In this document: piece after piece, positions 1-7,196 of the stretch
How positions within the stretch are numbered: the stretch's first letter is position 1
How the letters are laid out: every line of letters begins with the position of its first letter
Assembly: GCF_049310885.1 (NCBI RefSeq)
Contig: NZ_JBMDYO010000014.1
Coordinates: 1-25,092 of the forward strand
DNA from: CAYZJV01 sp049310885
Lineage (GTDB): Bacteria; Spirochaetota; Spirochaetia; Sphaerochaetales; Sphaerochaetaceae
Reading direction: 5' to 3'
DNA length: 25,092 nucleotides
Notes under the pieces: model-generated
Database searches by the model: none
The model's input: the letters and a program-made list of their open reading frames with translations, nothing else
What the model was told of the DNA's origin: nothing
Made by a program: the position numbers and the translations under genes

Positions 1-902
1 GTTGTGTATTTTTCGGCGAGTAGGATTGTGTCGCAATCCGCGCCATAGGCGACTTCCATCACCCGGTCGAATCCCAGACGCTGGATGCCGGCAAATATCA
101 TTTCCGGTGTCACCTTGTTGCCGAACTGCCCGGTGAATGACGGTGCCACGATCGCATGCAGCTTCGGGGAAGTCGTCTTCCGTTTCCGTTCCATGAGGGA
201 GAAGGTCACCTGGACAATCTCCGATTTGTCGGAAATGGCGGCGAAGGGGCAGGATACTGTGCATAGTCCGCAGCTTACGCAAATATCCTGATGGATACGG
301 GCATACCCTTCCTCATCCGAATCGATGGCATCCACACCGCACGCCTCGGCGCAGGGACGTACTCTCCTGGTAATGGCGGCATAGGGGCATACTTGGACAC
401 ATTTCATGCATTTTATGCACTTCTCCTGGTCTATGAGTGCTTTTCCCTCAGGGAATGAAATGGCGTTTCTCGGGCATACGATCGAACATGGATGTGCCAT
501 GCACGACTGGCATCCGTCGGTGACGATAACCTGATCCTCGGGACATTTCTCGCATGCGGCGCGGATGACGTTGACCAGGGGAGTCTCGATGATCTTTTCA
601 CTGGTGAAGGCCTTTTCGATTCCGCTGGAGACCGGAATATGCTCCCGTTCCTCCACAAGCGGCAGGCCGAAGGCCAACCTGAGACGTTGCTTCACGATGG
701 AAAGTTCCCGGTATGAACAGCAACGGTACATCGGGTTTCCCATTTCGATGATACTGAATGGGAGGGACTCTATTTCCGAGGGTTTCTTTCCGTCAAGTAT
801 GAATCGTACTGTCTCCATGAGCAACCGCCTACGGAGATCGGTCACAGGAGTATAGATTCCCCGCATCCGTTCAAATACCCGTTTTACGCCGATCTCACTC
901 AT
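1..902 (-). CDS. [FeFe]-hydrogenase, N-terminal part (gene continues across the circle junction at 24385-25092)
   Basis: This is the 5' part of a monomeric iron-only hydrogenase, which interconverts protons plus electrons with H2, probably in the cytoplasm. The start is ATG at 902, preceded by GGGAGG seven bases upstream. The ATG overlaps the TGA of the upstream 2Fe-2S gene (ATGA), so the pair is translationally coupled. Residues 1-115 are a family-specific N-terminal region. Residues 117-221 hold several ferredoxin-type cysteine sets, including CIKCMKCVQVCP (162-173) and CVSCGLCTVSCP (208-219), enough for three or four [4Fe-4S] clusters. The catalytic domain starts near residue 246. The frame is open to base 1 and continues exactly into 25015 when the 77-base terminal overlap is merged, giving 510 residues. 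The domain order and the GPC-type second motif suggest a group B-like hydrogenase; this subgroup is my inference. Maturases HydE, HydF and HydG are not in the window. Confidence 0.93.
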   Translation of the reverse strand, partial: MSEIGVKRVFERMRGIYTPVTDLRRRLLMETVRFILDGKKPSEIESLPFSIIEMGNPMYRCCSYRELSIVKQRLRLAFGLPLVEEREHIPVSSGIEKAFTSEKIIETPLVNVIRAACEKCPEDQVIVTDGCQSCMAHPCSIVCPRNAISFPEGKALIDQEKCIKCMKCVQVCPYAAITRRVRPCAEACGVDAIDSDEEGYARIHQDICVSCGLCTVSCPFAAISDKSEIVQVTFSLMERKRKTTSPKLHAIVAPSFTGQFGNKVTPEMIFAGIQRLGFDRVMEVAYGADCDTILLAEKYT

Positions 903-1363
903 GGCTTTGCCTCCCGCTTCTTCTCTATTCGGGTATGCACATCGTCCATGATCGCTTCCAGTTTCGCCTCGAGAATATAATCGCCATCGATTTTCACAAC
1001 AGGAGATCTCCTCGAGTGATCGCAGACTTTATTGGGACAGGACATCTCGTCGATGATGCAATGTTCCTGGATATCCTTCTCGGCGCGTAAAGCTTCCACA
1101 AGCTGGGAAGCTCCTCGGAACGCGCAGTTGGTACCGGTACAGACGGATACATGGATACTGTCCCCATTCTTTTGAGAANNNNNNNNNNNNNNNNNNNNNN
1201 NNNNNNNNNNNNNNNNNNNNNNNNNNNNNNNNNNNNNNNNNNNNNNNNNNNNNNNNNNNNNNNNNNNNNNNNNNNNNNGCTGGGAAGCTCCTCGGAACGC
1301 GCAGTTGGTACCGGTACAGACGGATACATGGATACTGTCCCCATTCTTTTGAGAATTGTTCAT
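899..1363 (-). CDS. Thioredoxin-like [2Fe-2S] ferredoxin, hydrogenase partner (contains an artificial 100-N gap)
   Basis: This is a small NuoE/ferredoxin-like protein expected to pass electrons to or from the hydrogenase encoded immediately downstream. The start is ATG at 1363 with GGGAGG upstream; a longer upstream frame has no ribosome site and was not used. Identical 77-base sequences sit on both sides of the N run. Collapsing one copy plus the Ns removes 177 bases (59 codons), keeps the frame and yields about 95 residues. Cysteines fall as CTGTNC near the N-terminus and CPNKVC after the middle, the usual four-cysteine layout of thioredoxin-fold [2Fe-2S] proteins, although the second pair is spaced one residue wider than in classical NuoE. 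The stop TGA overlaps the hydrogenase start codon. The family assignment rests on the cysteine pattern, size and neighbour, not on a search. Confidence 0.8.
   Translation of the reverse strand: MNNSQKNGDSIHVSVCTGTNCAFRGASQXXXXXXXXXXXXXXXXXXXXXXXXXXXXXXXXXXSQKNGDSIHVSVCTGTNCAFRGASQLVEALRAEKDIQEHCIIDEMSCPNKVCDHSRRSPVVKIDGDYILEAKLEAIMDDVHTRIEKKREAKP
1102..1355. repeat. Assembly join: 77-bp direct duplicate flanking a 100-N gap
   Basis: Bases 1102-1178 and 1279-1355 are identical and separated by exactly 100 Ns (1179-1278). The duplicate length equals the 77-base terminal overlap of the window, so both are most simply one assembler k-mer. The sequence probably continues through a single copy with nothing missing. 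Confidence 0.9.
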
Positions 1364-1473
1364 ACAGGACCTCCCGATTATTTCTCGCCTTCCAGTATAT
1401 GGGAGATATCCATCGGAATAAAGGCTTTTGGTTGAACCTGTTCGAAGCGGGCAGAATGGAGGATTTTGCAGAA

Positions 1474-1512
1474 AAAAATATCCGATTGGCGGCACCCATG
1501 CCGGCAATCGGA
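1474..1512 (-). terminator. Rho-independent terminator after the SHOCT gene cluster
   Basis: Read on the minus strand, a stem opens with TCCGATTGCCGGCA, turns through a short loop, closes with TGCCGCCAATCGGA and runs straight into TATTTTTTT. It lies 10 bases beyond the stop of the last SHOCT gene, so it ends the copper-associated transcription unit before the hydrogenase pair. Confidence 0.88.
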
Positions 1513-1522
1513 CTTCCTTATT

Positions 1523-2191
1523 CTACTCTTTCAGCTCTTTCGACATCCGCTGATACTCCTCGCGGGTAATCTTGCCTTCGGCGTAGCGGCTGCGAAGAAT
1601 TTCCAGGACATCGCTGGAACTGTCGGGGCCACTTCGGCGAGACCGTACGAGAGCGACTACAACAACTGCAATGACAACAAGTATCACGATAATCGCGATC
1701 CAGCTCCACCAATTGCCTGACCAGCCCATCATGCTACCGGGACCATAATCCCACATATTATATGGTGAGTTCAGGCTGCCATTCCAGTTGCGGTTCCAGC
1801 TTCCCATCATCCCCGGTCCCATAAAGCCATATCCTCCCATGCCGGGTCCCCACGTGTCGAGCTTCCCGCCGTTCTGGAGGTAATTGTAGGCAATCCAACG
1901 GTGGGTCGATGCGAGTTGCTCGGAGCCTTCTCCTCCCATCATCTCATCCATCCATTCGTGTCGCTCTTCATCGGCAATCATGAGACCCATGACCGCATCG
2001 CCCAGCTCCTCAAGCAGCGCCGGACGTATCAGGTCGGGATCGATGAGCGTGATGTTTGTCACGCCTTGATTCTGCTTGATTTCGTTAAGGATCACTTCGG
2101 CAGTTCTGCCGTGTCCTTCTTCCTGCGCCCAGAGTGTTGCTCCAACTAACAAGAACAGGACACTCAAAAATATAACGAATTTTCTTCTCAT
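1523..2191 (-). CDS. Exported or anchored Met/Gly/Trp-rich membrane protein with C-terminal SHOCT domain
   Basis: This is a 222-residue protein of unknown function in the copper module. The start is ATG at 2191, eight bases after GGAGGAG. A signal peptide spans about residues 1-22 (MRRKFVIFLSVLFLLVGATL, then WAQ). The following region resembles copper-cluster proteins with an acidic/Met patch (DEMMGGEGSEQLASTH) and is followed by a Gly/Met/Trp/Asn-rich segment. A strong transmembrane helix lies near residues 155-178 (IAIIVILVVIAVVVVALV) and a SHOCT-like tail ends the protein (ILRSRYAEGKITREEYQRM). It is the last and longest of three adjacent SHOCT proteins. Methionine-rich periplasmic segments often bind Cu(I), so a metal-binding envelope role is plausible but unproven. 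It could instead be a general membrane-stress protein. Confidence 0.8.
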   Translation of the reverse strand: MRRKFVIFLSVLFLLVGATLWAQEEGHGRTAEVILNEIKQNQGVTNITLIDPDLIRPALLEELGDAVMGLMIADEERHEWMDEMMGGEGSEQLASTHRWIAYNYLQNGGKLDTWGPGMGGYGFMGPGMMGSWNRNWNGSLNSPYNMWDYGPGSMMGWSGNWWSWIAIIVILVVIAVVVVALVRSRRSGPDSSSDVLEILRSRYAEGKITREEYQRMSKELKE

Positions 2192-2294
2192 AATGTTTAC
2201 TCCTCCGATCCTTCTTGATTGAGTTGATCCCTTCACAGCATATCCCGCTTATTGATCAGCCCAAGTACAATACTCAAAGTTGGTAAGATCCTTT

Positions 2295-2564
2295 TCAACG
2301 AAGGTCTTTCTTCATCTTCTCAAACAGTTCGCTATCGATCTCACCATTGGCATATCTGTTTTTAAGTAGTTCGATTGCCTCCAAACTGCCAGAATTGGAC
2401 CTGTTCCGATATGAGAGATGCACCGCAATAAGTACGACGACCGTCACCCCGATGAGCAACAATCCGATCATCATTCCCCGGGACCACCAATCAACTCCGT
2501 ACCATCCGTATCTACCGATACCCAGCCTACCCATATTGCCAAAACCACAATATAATCCGTGCAT
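2295..2564 (-). CDS. Small membrane protein with SHOCT domain
   Basis: This is an 89-residue protein. The start is ATG at 2562-2564, eight bases after GGAGGA. The N-terminus is Gly/Tyr/Trp-rich, as in the larger neighbour. One transmembrane helix follows (about residues 31-50, MMIGLLLIGVTVVVLIAV), and the C-terminus is a SHOCT-type short helix pair (LLKNRYANGEIDSELFEKM). It starts 15 bases after the stop of the gene before it and is followed by another SHOCT protein. Molecular function is unknown; SHOCT tails are thought to mediate oligomerisation. Its position in the copper unit is the only hint of a metal-related job. Confidence 0.75.
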   Translation of the reverse strand: MHGLYCGFGNMGRLGIGRYGWYGVDWWSRGMMIGLLLIGVTVVVLIAVHLSYRNRSNSGSLEAIELLKNRYANGEIDSELFEKMKKDLR

Positions 2565-2579
2565 ACCATTCCTCCATCA

Positions 2580-2771
2580 TCAATTCGAGATGTCTTCTTT
2601 CATGCTGAGGTATTCCTCCCGTGAGAGGGTTCCTTGTGCATATCGCTTACTGAGCGCTTCGAGCGCCTCATCGTTTCCCTTACGAAAGGAATCATCCTTT
2701 CTGCCGAACATATCCGTTTTGAACAGCAGATACACAATCAAGAGAATCCCGAGGATTCCGAATATCATCAT
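2580..2771 (-). CDS. Very small membrane protein with SHOCT domain
   Basis: This is a 63-residue protein. The start is one of two adjacent ATGs (2771 or 2768), seven bases after GGGAGG. It is a single N-terminal transmembrane helix (residues 2-17, MIFGILGILLIVYLLF), a short basic linker and a SHOCT tail (LSKRYAQGTLSREEYLSM). It is the first gene of the three-gene SHOCT series, and the palindrome at 2785-2800 lies just upstream. It has no extracytoplasmic domain, so it is essentially a membrane-tethered SHOCT module. Function unknown. Confidence 0.75.
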   Translation of the reverse strand: MMIFGILGILLIVYLLFKTDMFGRKDDSFRKGNDEALEALSKRYAQGTLSREEYLSMKEDISN

Positions 2772-2784
2772 TTTTAGCCTCCCT

Positions 2785-2800
2785 CACCCCCGAGGGGGTG
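2785..2800 (-). promoter_or_regulatory. CsoR-type operator candidate upstream of the SHOCT genes
   Basis: CACCCCCGAGGGGGTG has seven-base inverted arms around a two-base centre. This matches the pyrimidine-run/purine-run layout of the strong CsoR operator at 5734-5754, though its flanks are less perfect. It lies 14 bases before the start of the first SHOCT gene, which suggests that this unit has its own copper-responsive control. I could not place a convincing -10/-35 pair. Confidence 0.5.
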
Positions 2801-2830
2801 TATAGTCAATGTAAAGCAATGTCGCACACC

Positions 2831-2865
2831 TGCATAGTATTCCCCTGCATAGTATTCCCCTGCAT
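2831..2865. repeat. 15-bp direct repeat upstream of the SHOCT operator
   Basis: TGCATAGTATTCCCC occurs twice in tandem (2831-2845, 2846-2860), followed by a third partial TGCAT. Each copy contains TATTCCCC, one base from the TATACCCC arm of the csoR operator. The repeats may be extra half-sites or a simple duplication. They lie between the ATPase stop and the SHOCT operator. Confidence 0.6.
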
Positions 2866-2927
2866 TCTTTACCTGATCTTTACCGTTGCCCATTGCAGCG
2901 GCAAGGATGAGCGAGATCGGGAAAGGA

Positions 2928-5192
2928 TCAACCTGTGTGCTTCGGTACTTTGAGCAACCGGGCGTTGATTGCAACCACCACCGTGGACAAGGTCATCAGG
3001 ACGGCACCCACCTCCGGTTGCAGGATGAATCCGGTGAAATGCAGCACTCCCGCGGCGAGAGGAATGGCAAACACATTGTATGCCGTGGCCCACACCAGGT
3101 TCTGGATCATCTTGCTATAGGTGGCTTTTCCGAACCTGATGAGTGTCACGATGTCCTGTGGATTTGAATCCACCAACACGATATCGGCGGTGGACGCCGC
3201 CACATCGGTTCCCGACCCGATGGCAATCCCGACATCGGCTTGCGCCAGGGCAGGAGAATCATTCACGCCGTCTCCTGTCATCGCTACGAATGAGCCCTTC
3301 TTCTGCAGTTCCTTGATCTTCTGTTGCTTTTCATCGGGCAGCACCTCGGCGAAGTAGCCATTCATGCCCAATTCCTCGGAAACGGCACGGGCGGTCGCTT
3401 CGTTATCTCCGGTAAGCATCCAGCAGGCTATGCCCATTGATTGCAGCGTCTTGATGGCGCCATGGGACTCTGGACGCACCGTATCACTGAGGGTGATAGA
3501 GCCAATCAATCGCGTTTCCATCAGGACAAAAACACGGGTTACAGCCAGTTCATCTTTGGTGGAAGGGATGTCGATGCCAAGTTGACGTGCATGGGAGGGG
3601 CTGGTAACTAAAATTGCCGAACCATCTACTTTCCCGCCGATACCCTTTCCCTTGATTGCCGATACTTCGTCCACAGACGATAATTCAAAGCCTTGGGCGG
3701 TTGCGTGTCCAACGATGCTCTTCCCGATAGGATGCTCCGAGTGTACTTCAACAGACGCTGCCAATCGCAACACATCCTTTTTCGAATAGGTTCCCGTGTC
3801 GGTCGATGTTACATCAGTCACCGTGAAAGTACCCTTCGTGAGCGTGCCTGTCTTATCGAACACAATGGTATCGATCTTTCGCGCCTGCTCAAATGCCGTC
3901 CGATTGCGGATGAGCAATCCGTGTTGTGCGGACTTGGCCGTAGAGACGGAGACCACAAGCGGAATGGCCAATCCAAGTGCGTGGGGGCAGGTGATGATCA
4001 TAACAGTGGCCATTCGTGTGATGGCGAACTGCAGGTCGTAGCCGACCAGCAGCCAGCTGACTAGGGTGGCAATTCCAATGGTGATTGCTGCTATGGTCAG
4101 GTAACGGGCTGCCCGGTCGCTCAACTTCTGTGTCTTTGATTTGACTTGTTGTGCCTCGCGGACCATGGTGATTATCTTCGACAGATATGCATGTTCTCCG
4201 ACTCCATCAACCTTGATGGTGATGCTGGAATCACCATTGATCGACCCGCCAATGAGCCTGTCTCCCTTCTCGCGTCGGACCGGACGCGATTCCCCTGTGA
4301 GCATTGATTCATCGACATACCCGGCACCTTCGTGGATCCGGCCGTCGGCGGGAATTTTCTCCCCAGGTTTTACTATAAGGAGATCGCCATTCTCAACAAG
4401 ACTGAGTGGTATGTCCTTGATTGTTTCCCCTTCTTTCCTGTGGGCTTCCGATGGCATGAGGCGGGCCAGTTTTTCCAATGCCGCCGATGCGCCTACGACG
4501 CTGGTCATTTCTATCCAGTGTCCCGCAAGCATGATGGCGATCAAGGTTGCAAGTTCCCAGTAGAAGGGCATCCCTGGAAGACCGAAGGTAACAGCAGTAC
4601 TATATCCGTAGGCTACTGTGATAGCCATGCCTATTAGTGTCATCATCCCCGGAGATTTTTCCTTCAACTCCTTCACCAAACCGGAAAGGAAAGGCCAACC
4701 TCCTACGAAATACAGAATCGTAGCCAAAAGGAATACGACATAGTCTGCCCTCGGGAACGTCCATCCAAAACCAGTGAGGTCCTTGATCAACGGCGTAAGC
4801 GCAAGGATGGGTAACGTGAGTAACAAGCTGAAATAGAACCTGTTGCGAAAGTCCTTTATCATCATTCGATGGTGGTCCGCATGGTTGCCATGGTCCGAAT
4901 GATTGCCATGGTCCGAATGATTGCCATGGTCCGAATGATTGCCATGGTCCGAATGNNNNNNNNNNNNNNNNNNNNNNNNNNNNNNNNNNNNNNNNNNNNN
5001 NNNNNNNNNNNNNNNNNNNNNNNNNNNNNNNNNNNNNNNNNNNNNNNNNNNNNNNTTGCCATGGTCCGAATGATTGCCATGGTCCGAATGATTGCCATGG
5101 TCCGAATGATTGCCATGGTCCGAATGGTTGCTATGGTCCGCATGGTTGCTATGACCATCATAGTGTTTTGCGAGATCTTTTAAATTGCTCAT
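2928..5192 (-). CDS. copB: CopB-type P1B-3 copper-exporting ATPase with long His-rich N-terminal repeat (contains a gap)
   Basis: This inner-membrane ATPase is expected to export Cu (or Ag) ions at the cost of ATP. The start is ATG at 5192 with GGAGGAG upstream. The N-terminus is soluble and made of HSDHGN repeats, at least eight visible around an N gap of unknown true size, in place of a CxxC metal-binding domain. After it come the transmembrane segments. The actuator loop has LTGES, the metal-binding helix carries CPH (ITCPHALGLAIP), which marks the CopB or P1B-3 class, the phosphorylation site is FDKTGTLTKG, and the hinge is GDGVNDSP. It ends KHTG. The gene follows csoR and an LDCC-motif gene in the same direction with short gaps, so it is probably part of the CsoR-controlled transcript. 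The CPH motif argues against a CopA (CPC) pump. Confidence 0.93.
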   Translation of the reverse strand: MSNLKDLAKHYDGHSNHADHSNHSDHGNHSDHGNHSDHGNHSDHGXXXXXXXXXXXXXXXXXXXXXXXXXXXXXXXXXXHSDHGNHSDHGNHSDHGNHSDHGNHADHHRMMIKDFRNRFYFSLLLTLPILALTPLIKDLTGFGWTFPRADYVVFLLATILYFVGGWPFLSGLVKELKEKSPGMMTLIGMAITVAYGYSTAVTFGLPGMPFYWELATLIAIMLAGHWIEMTSVVGASAALEKLARLMPSEAHRKEGETIKDIPLSLVENGDLLIVKPGEKIPADGRIHEGAGYVDESMLTGESRPVRREKGDRLIGGSINGDSSITIKVDGVGEHAYLSKIITMVREAQQVKSKTQKLSDRAARYLTIAAITIGIATLVSWLLVGYDLQFAITRMATVMIITCPHALGLAIPLVVSVSTAKSAQHGLLIRNRTAFEQARKIDTIVFDKTGTLTKGTFTVTDVTSTDTGTYSKKDVLRLAASVEVHSEHPIGKSIVGHATAQGFELSSVDEVSAIKGKGIGGKVDGSAILVTSPSHARQLGIDIPSTKDELAVTRVFVLMETRLIGSITLSDTVRPESHGAIKTLQSMGIACWMLTGDNEATARAVSEELGMNGYFAEVLPDEKQQKIKELQKKGSFVAMTGDGVNDSPALAQADVGIAIGSGTDVAASTADIVLVDSNPQDIVTLIRFGKATYSKMIQNLVWATAYNVFAIPLAAGVLHFTGFILQPEVGAVLMTLSTVVVAINARLLKVPKHTG
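4884..5126. repeat. 18-bp coding tandem repeat (HSDHGN), interrupted by an unresolved gap
   Basis: On the plus strand the unit ATTGCCATGGTCCGAATG recurs without change. Four units lie left of the gap (the outermost with one base changed) and four right of it, the first of these lacking its first base. The N run 4956-5055 sits inside the array and its flanks are not a simple 77-base duplicate, so here true sequence is probably unresolved. Near-perfect DNA identity points to recent expansion or contraction. Confidence 0.92.
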
Positions 5193-5266
5193 AGGCTCCT
5201 CCTTAAAATGGTTTTCCAGTATGGAAACCAGAATGTTTGACAATCATCGTGGGAAAAAGGGTGAGA

Positions 5267-5437
5267 TCAGGATCTGTTGTACTTATTGATAATGTCCCCC
5301 GTCGGATCCTTTTCTGCGGATTTCCTGTTGAGCGAACAACAGTCCAACCGTTGGTCCCCAAAGTTACGATCATTGGCTTCCGCCATTTTTTTCAGATAAT
5401 CATTCCAACGAACCTTGATGTTCTTGAAAAATTTCAT
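5267..5437 (-). CDS. Small LDCC-motif putative metal-binding protein
   Basis: This is a 56-residue soluble, basic protein. The start is ATG at 5437 with AGGAGGT seven bases upstream; a longer frame to 5476 overlaps csoR and lacks a ribosome site. The visible hallmark is GDQRLDCCSLN in the second half, the paired cysteines that define the LDCC-motif family of putative metal-binding proteins. The N-terminal half is an amphipathic, lysine-rich helix. It lies between csoR and the copper ATPase, 16 bases after csoR. A cytoplasmic Cu(I) carrier or buffer role is plausible from the cysteines and context, but not established. Confidence 0.75.
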   Translation of the reverse strand: MKFFKNIKVRWNDYLKKMAEANDRNFGDQRLDCCSLNRKSAEKDPTGDIINKYNRS

Positions 5438-5453
5438 CGGCACACCTCCTCGG

Positions 5454-5726
5454 TTAGCGAAATCGTTTGAATACATCCATCACCTCGATGATCTTCAGTT
5501 GTTTCTCCTCTGGATCCTCCTTCTGCATGGCATGGGCCACACAGGTGTGGAGATGATGCTCCATCACGATCTCCTCCACTCCCTTGAGCGCTGAGATCAC
5601 GGCGGATATCTGGGTGAGGATATCGATACAGTACCGGTCGACTTCGACCATTTTCCTGATGCCTTTCACTTGTCCTTCGATGCGGGCAAGGCGGGAATCT
5701 GTTTTCTTTCTGGTGCGTTCATCCAT
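5454..5726 (-). CDS. csoR: CsoR-family copper-sensing repressor
   Basis: This is an all-helical tetrameric repressor that leaves DNA when it binds Cu(I). Counting from ATG at 5726 it has 90 residues. The ligand set is complete: Cys33 (RYCIDIL), His58 and Cys62 (MEHHLHTC), with the spacing of the copper-sensing members rather than of the nickel or formaldehyde members. A GTG two codons upstream (5732) is an alternative start. I prefer the ATG because the predicted transcript begins on it. The operator and promoter are immediately upstream at 5733-5761, so the gene is autoregulated and probably controls the downstream LDCC and ATPase genes. Confidence 0.92.
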   Translation of the reverse strand: MDERTRKKTDSRLARIEGQVKGIRKMVEVDRYCIDILTQISAVISALKGVEEIVMEHHLHTCVAHAMQKEDPEEKQLKIIEVMDVFKRFR

Positions 5727-5732
5727 ATACAC

Positions 5733-5761
5733 AATATACCCCTAGGGGGTATATCTGTCAA
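5733..5761 (-). promoter_or_regulatory. csoR promoter with CsoR operator between -35 and -10
   Basis: On the minus strand TTGACA (5756-5761) and TATATT (5733-5738) are separated by exactly 17 bases. A perfect 21-base palindrome (5734-5754) fills the spacer and the -10 box: arms ATATACCCC and GGGGTATAT around a three-base centre. This is the classical CsoR site, so apo-CsoR would block polymerase directly. The expected transcript start, seven bases after -10, coincides with the A of the csoR ATG. Confidence 0.9.
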
Positions 5762-6229
5762 GCGTATGACCACCATATAAATGAAATGTCTTTCCCACTG
5801 CTGTTACTCCGGGCTAGTGGAAGATGTAAATGTAAGATTATCTATTGAAGCACGAGAACATTTCCAGGAAGAGCCCTCATTGCAGTTTCAAGAAGGCTGT
5901 GAATAGGGTTAAGTAAAATAACTAAACCCCAATAATAGATGTTTTAAGCATCAATATTAATGTTGAAGAAACGAGAGTACGAAGAACCTGAGGTTTGTAT
6001 TGACGTGACCCCGAACCATTTTATCCCCATGCGGTGTACCTTGGAGGTAGTTTTAGTCAAATTGTAATGACGCTATCCCTATCTGCTCAAACCTTGGGAT
6101 GACCGCGAAGTTACTGAATATATACCCTTGTCTGTCCTTGGCCTGGATATATGATATTTTCAATTTTGATTTGGCTACTCATGTTTCGTTCACGCTATCC
6201 ATCCCTTTCCATTCGTGTTATAAAAAACC
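5762..6229. other. Gene-free stretch between csoR and recombinase copy A
   Basis: Apart from the recombinase 3' remnant (5866-6005), I see no convincing gene, RNA or terminator here. The last 40 bases share scattered identity with the region before recombinase copy B (CTATCCATC and ATGCC-proximal bases), so the element may begin a little before its start codon. Confidence 0.5.
5866..6005 (+). pseudogene. Decayed 3' remnant of the compact serine recombinase element
   Basis: In frame this reads RKSPHCSFKKAVNRVK and stop, against RKSTHYSSKKAVNRTK in the copy ending at 23859. The similarity runs on past the stop through AATGTTGAAGAAACGAG and ATTGACG, matching the non-coding flank after 23859. 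It is clearly older than the copies at 15.2 and 23.8 kb. It shows that an element copy once ended here, at the edge of the copper module, 225 bases before the next copy starts. Confidence 0.7.
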
Positions 6230-7024
6230 ATGCCGGACGAGAAAAGAAAGCCCATCATACATGTCATACCAGCCAGACGGCATTTCAAGCGTCTCCGGGT
6301 TGCCTTGTACTGTCGTGTGAGCACGCAGATGGAGCGACAGCTGCAAAGCCTCTCGGCCCAGATGGATTTCGAGAAGGAGGACATCCTGGAGAACCCCGCT
6401 TGGGAATATGTCGGTACCTATACCGACATCAAATCAGGACGGACCATCAGTTCCAGACCAGGGTTCCAGAGCCTCCTGGCCGACTGTGAGGCGGGCAAGA
6501 TCGATATGATCTATACCAAGTCCATCAGCCGGTTCGGACGCAACTGTGTTGATTTTCTGGTGACGCTTCGGAGGCTCAAGGAACTGAAGGTGGATGTCTT
6601 TTTCTACAATGAGCAGATACATCTCCTCAGCCAAGCAGGGGAGTTGCTGCTCACACTCCATGCTGGCATAGCCCAGGCTGAGAGCGAGAACAAGAGCGAG
6701 AACATCAAATGGGGGCTAAGAAGAAGCACCATGGATCCCGACTCACCGGCATTCTCAAGAAGATGCTATGGGTATGATCGTAATGAGGAGGAAGGCCTCA
6801 TCCTCAACATTGCTGAGGCCAGGATAGTCCTGAAGATCTTTGACTGGTACGAGCAAGGCTGGAGTATCGTGAGGATCAAGAAGGAGCTTGAAGCGCTGTG
6901 GGTCCCAACGCCAACCGGCAAGAAGAAATGGCCGGTGAAGACAATCGAGAACATCCTCACCAATGAGAAGTATACCGGCACCTCCGTCTATGGAGAAACC
7001 GAGTCGGCAGATTTTCCTTCAACC
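6230..7024 (+). pseudogene. Compact serine recombinase copy A, 3' truncated by the foreign insertion
   Basis: This is a resolvase/invertase-family site-specific recombinase, closely related along its whole length to the copy at 22697. The catalytic serine is Ser31 in YCRVSTQMERQ, and the catalytic core continues through KSISRFGRN to residue 150 or so. It is followed by the PF07508-type recombinase domain (ENILTNEKYTGT). Homology stops after residue 264 (ADFPST), where the frame runs into unrelated DNA and ends VPV. The missing end resumes at 15226, after about 8.2 kb of foreign DNA. The catalytic domain is intact, so a truncated protein could be made, but the C-terminal basic tail is lost. 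No ribosome site is evident before the ATG. Confidence 0.85.
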
Positions 7025-7026
7025 GT

Positions 7027-7196
7027 TCCTGTCTGAACCGATCCCGATACCATTTCTCCGGAGAGATACAGCGACCTGAACCGCTTCAATGTCTGACCGA
7101 TATCGTAGGTGGCATGTGCCCACGGAACGATCCACATCGATTCGATCCCCCCGTCCATCGCTCCCAGGACCACCTGGCCCGAGTTGCCATTATTGA
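7027..7196 (-). pseudogene. Unidentified gene fragment
   Basis: The minus strand is open and protein-like here, with stretches such as VVLGAMDGGIESMWIVPWAH and ATYDIGQTLKRFRSLYLSGE. It has no start with a ribosome site, and both ends are cut, by the IS21-like boxes on one side and the recombinase junction on the other. Base composition is unlike the AT-rich block beside it. I do not recognise the family. Confidence 0.35.

Noticed and set aside
2774..2974. 66-codon minus-strand frame over the 15-bp repeats
   Set aside because: It has no ribosome site, overlaps the end of copB and its peptide merely reflects the repeat.
4884..5126. CRISPR-like regularly repeated 18-bp units
   Set aside because: The units are directly adjacent with no spacers and read in frame as HSDHGN inside the copper ATPase.
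5056..5132. Second N gap as a 77-base artefact like the first
   Set aside because: The flanking 77-mers are not identical, so the gap probably hides real repeat units.
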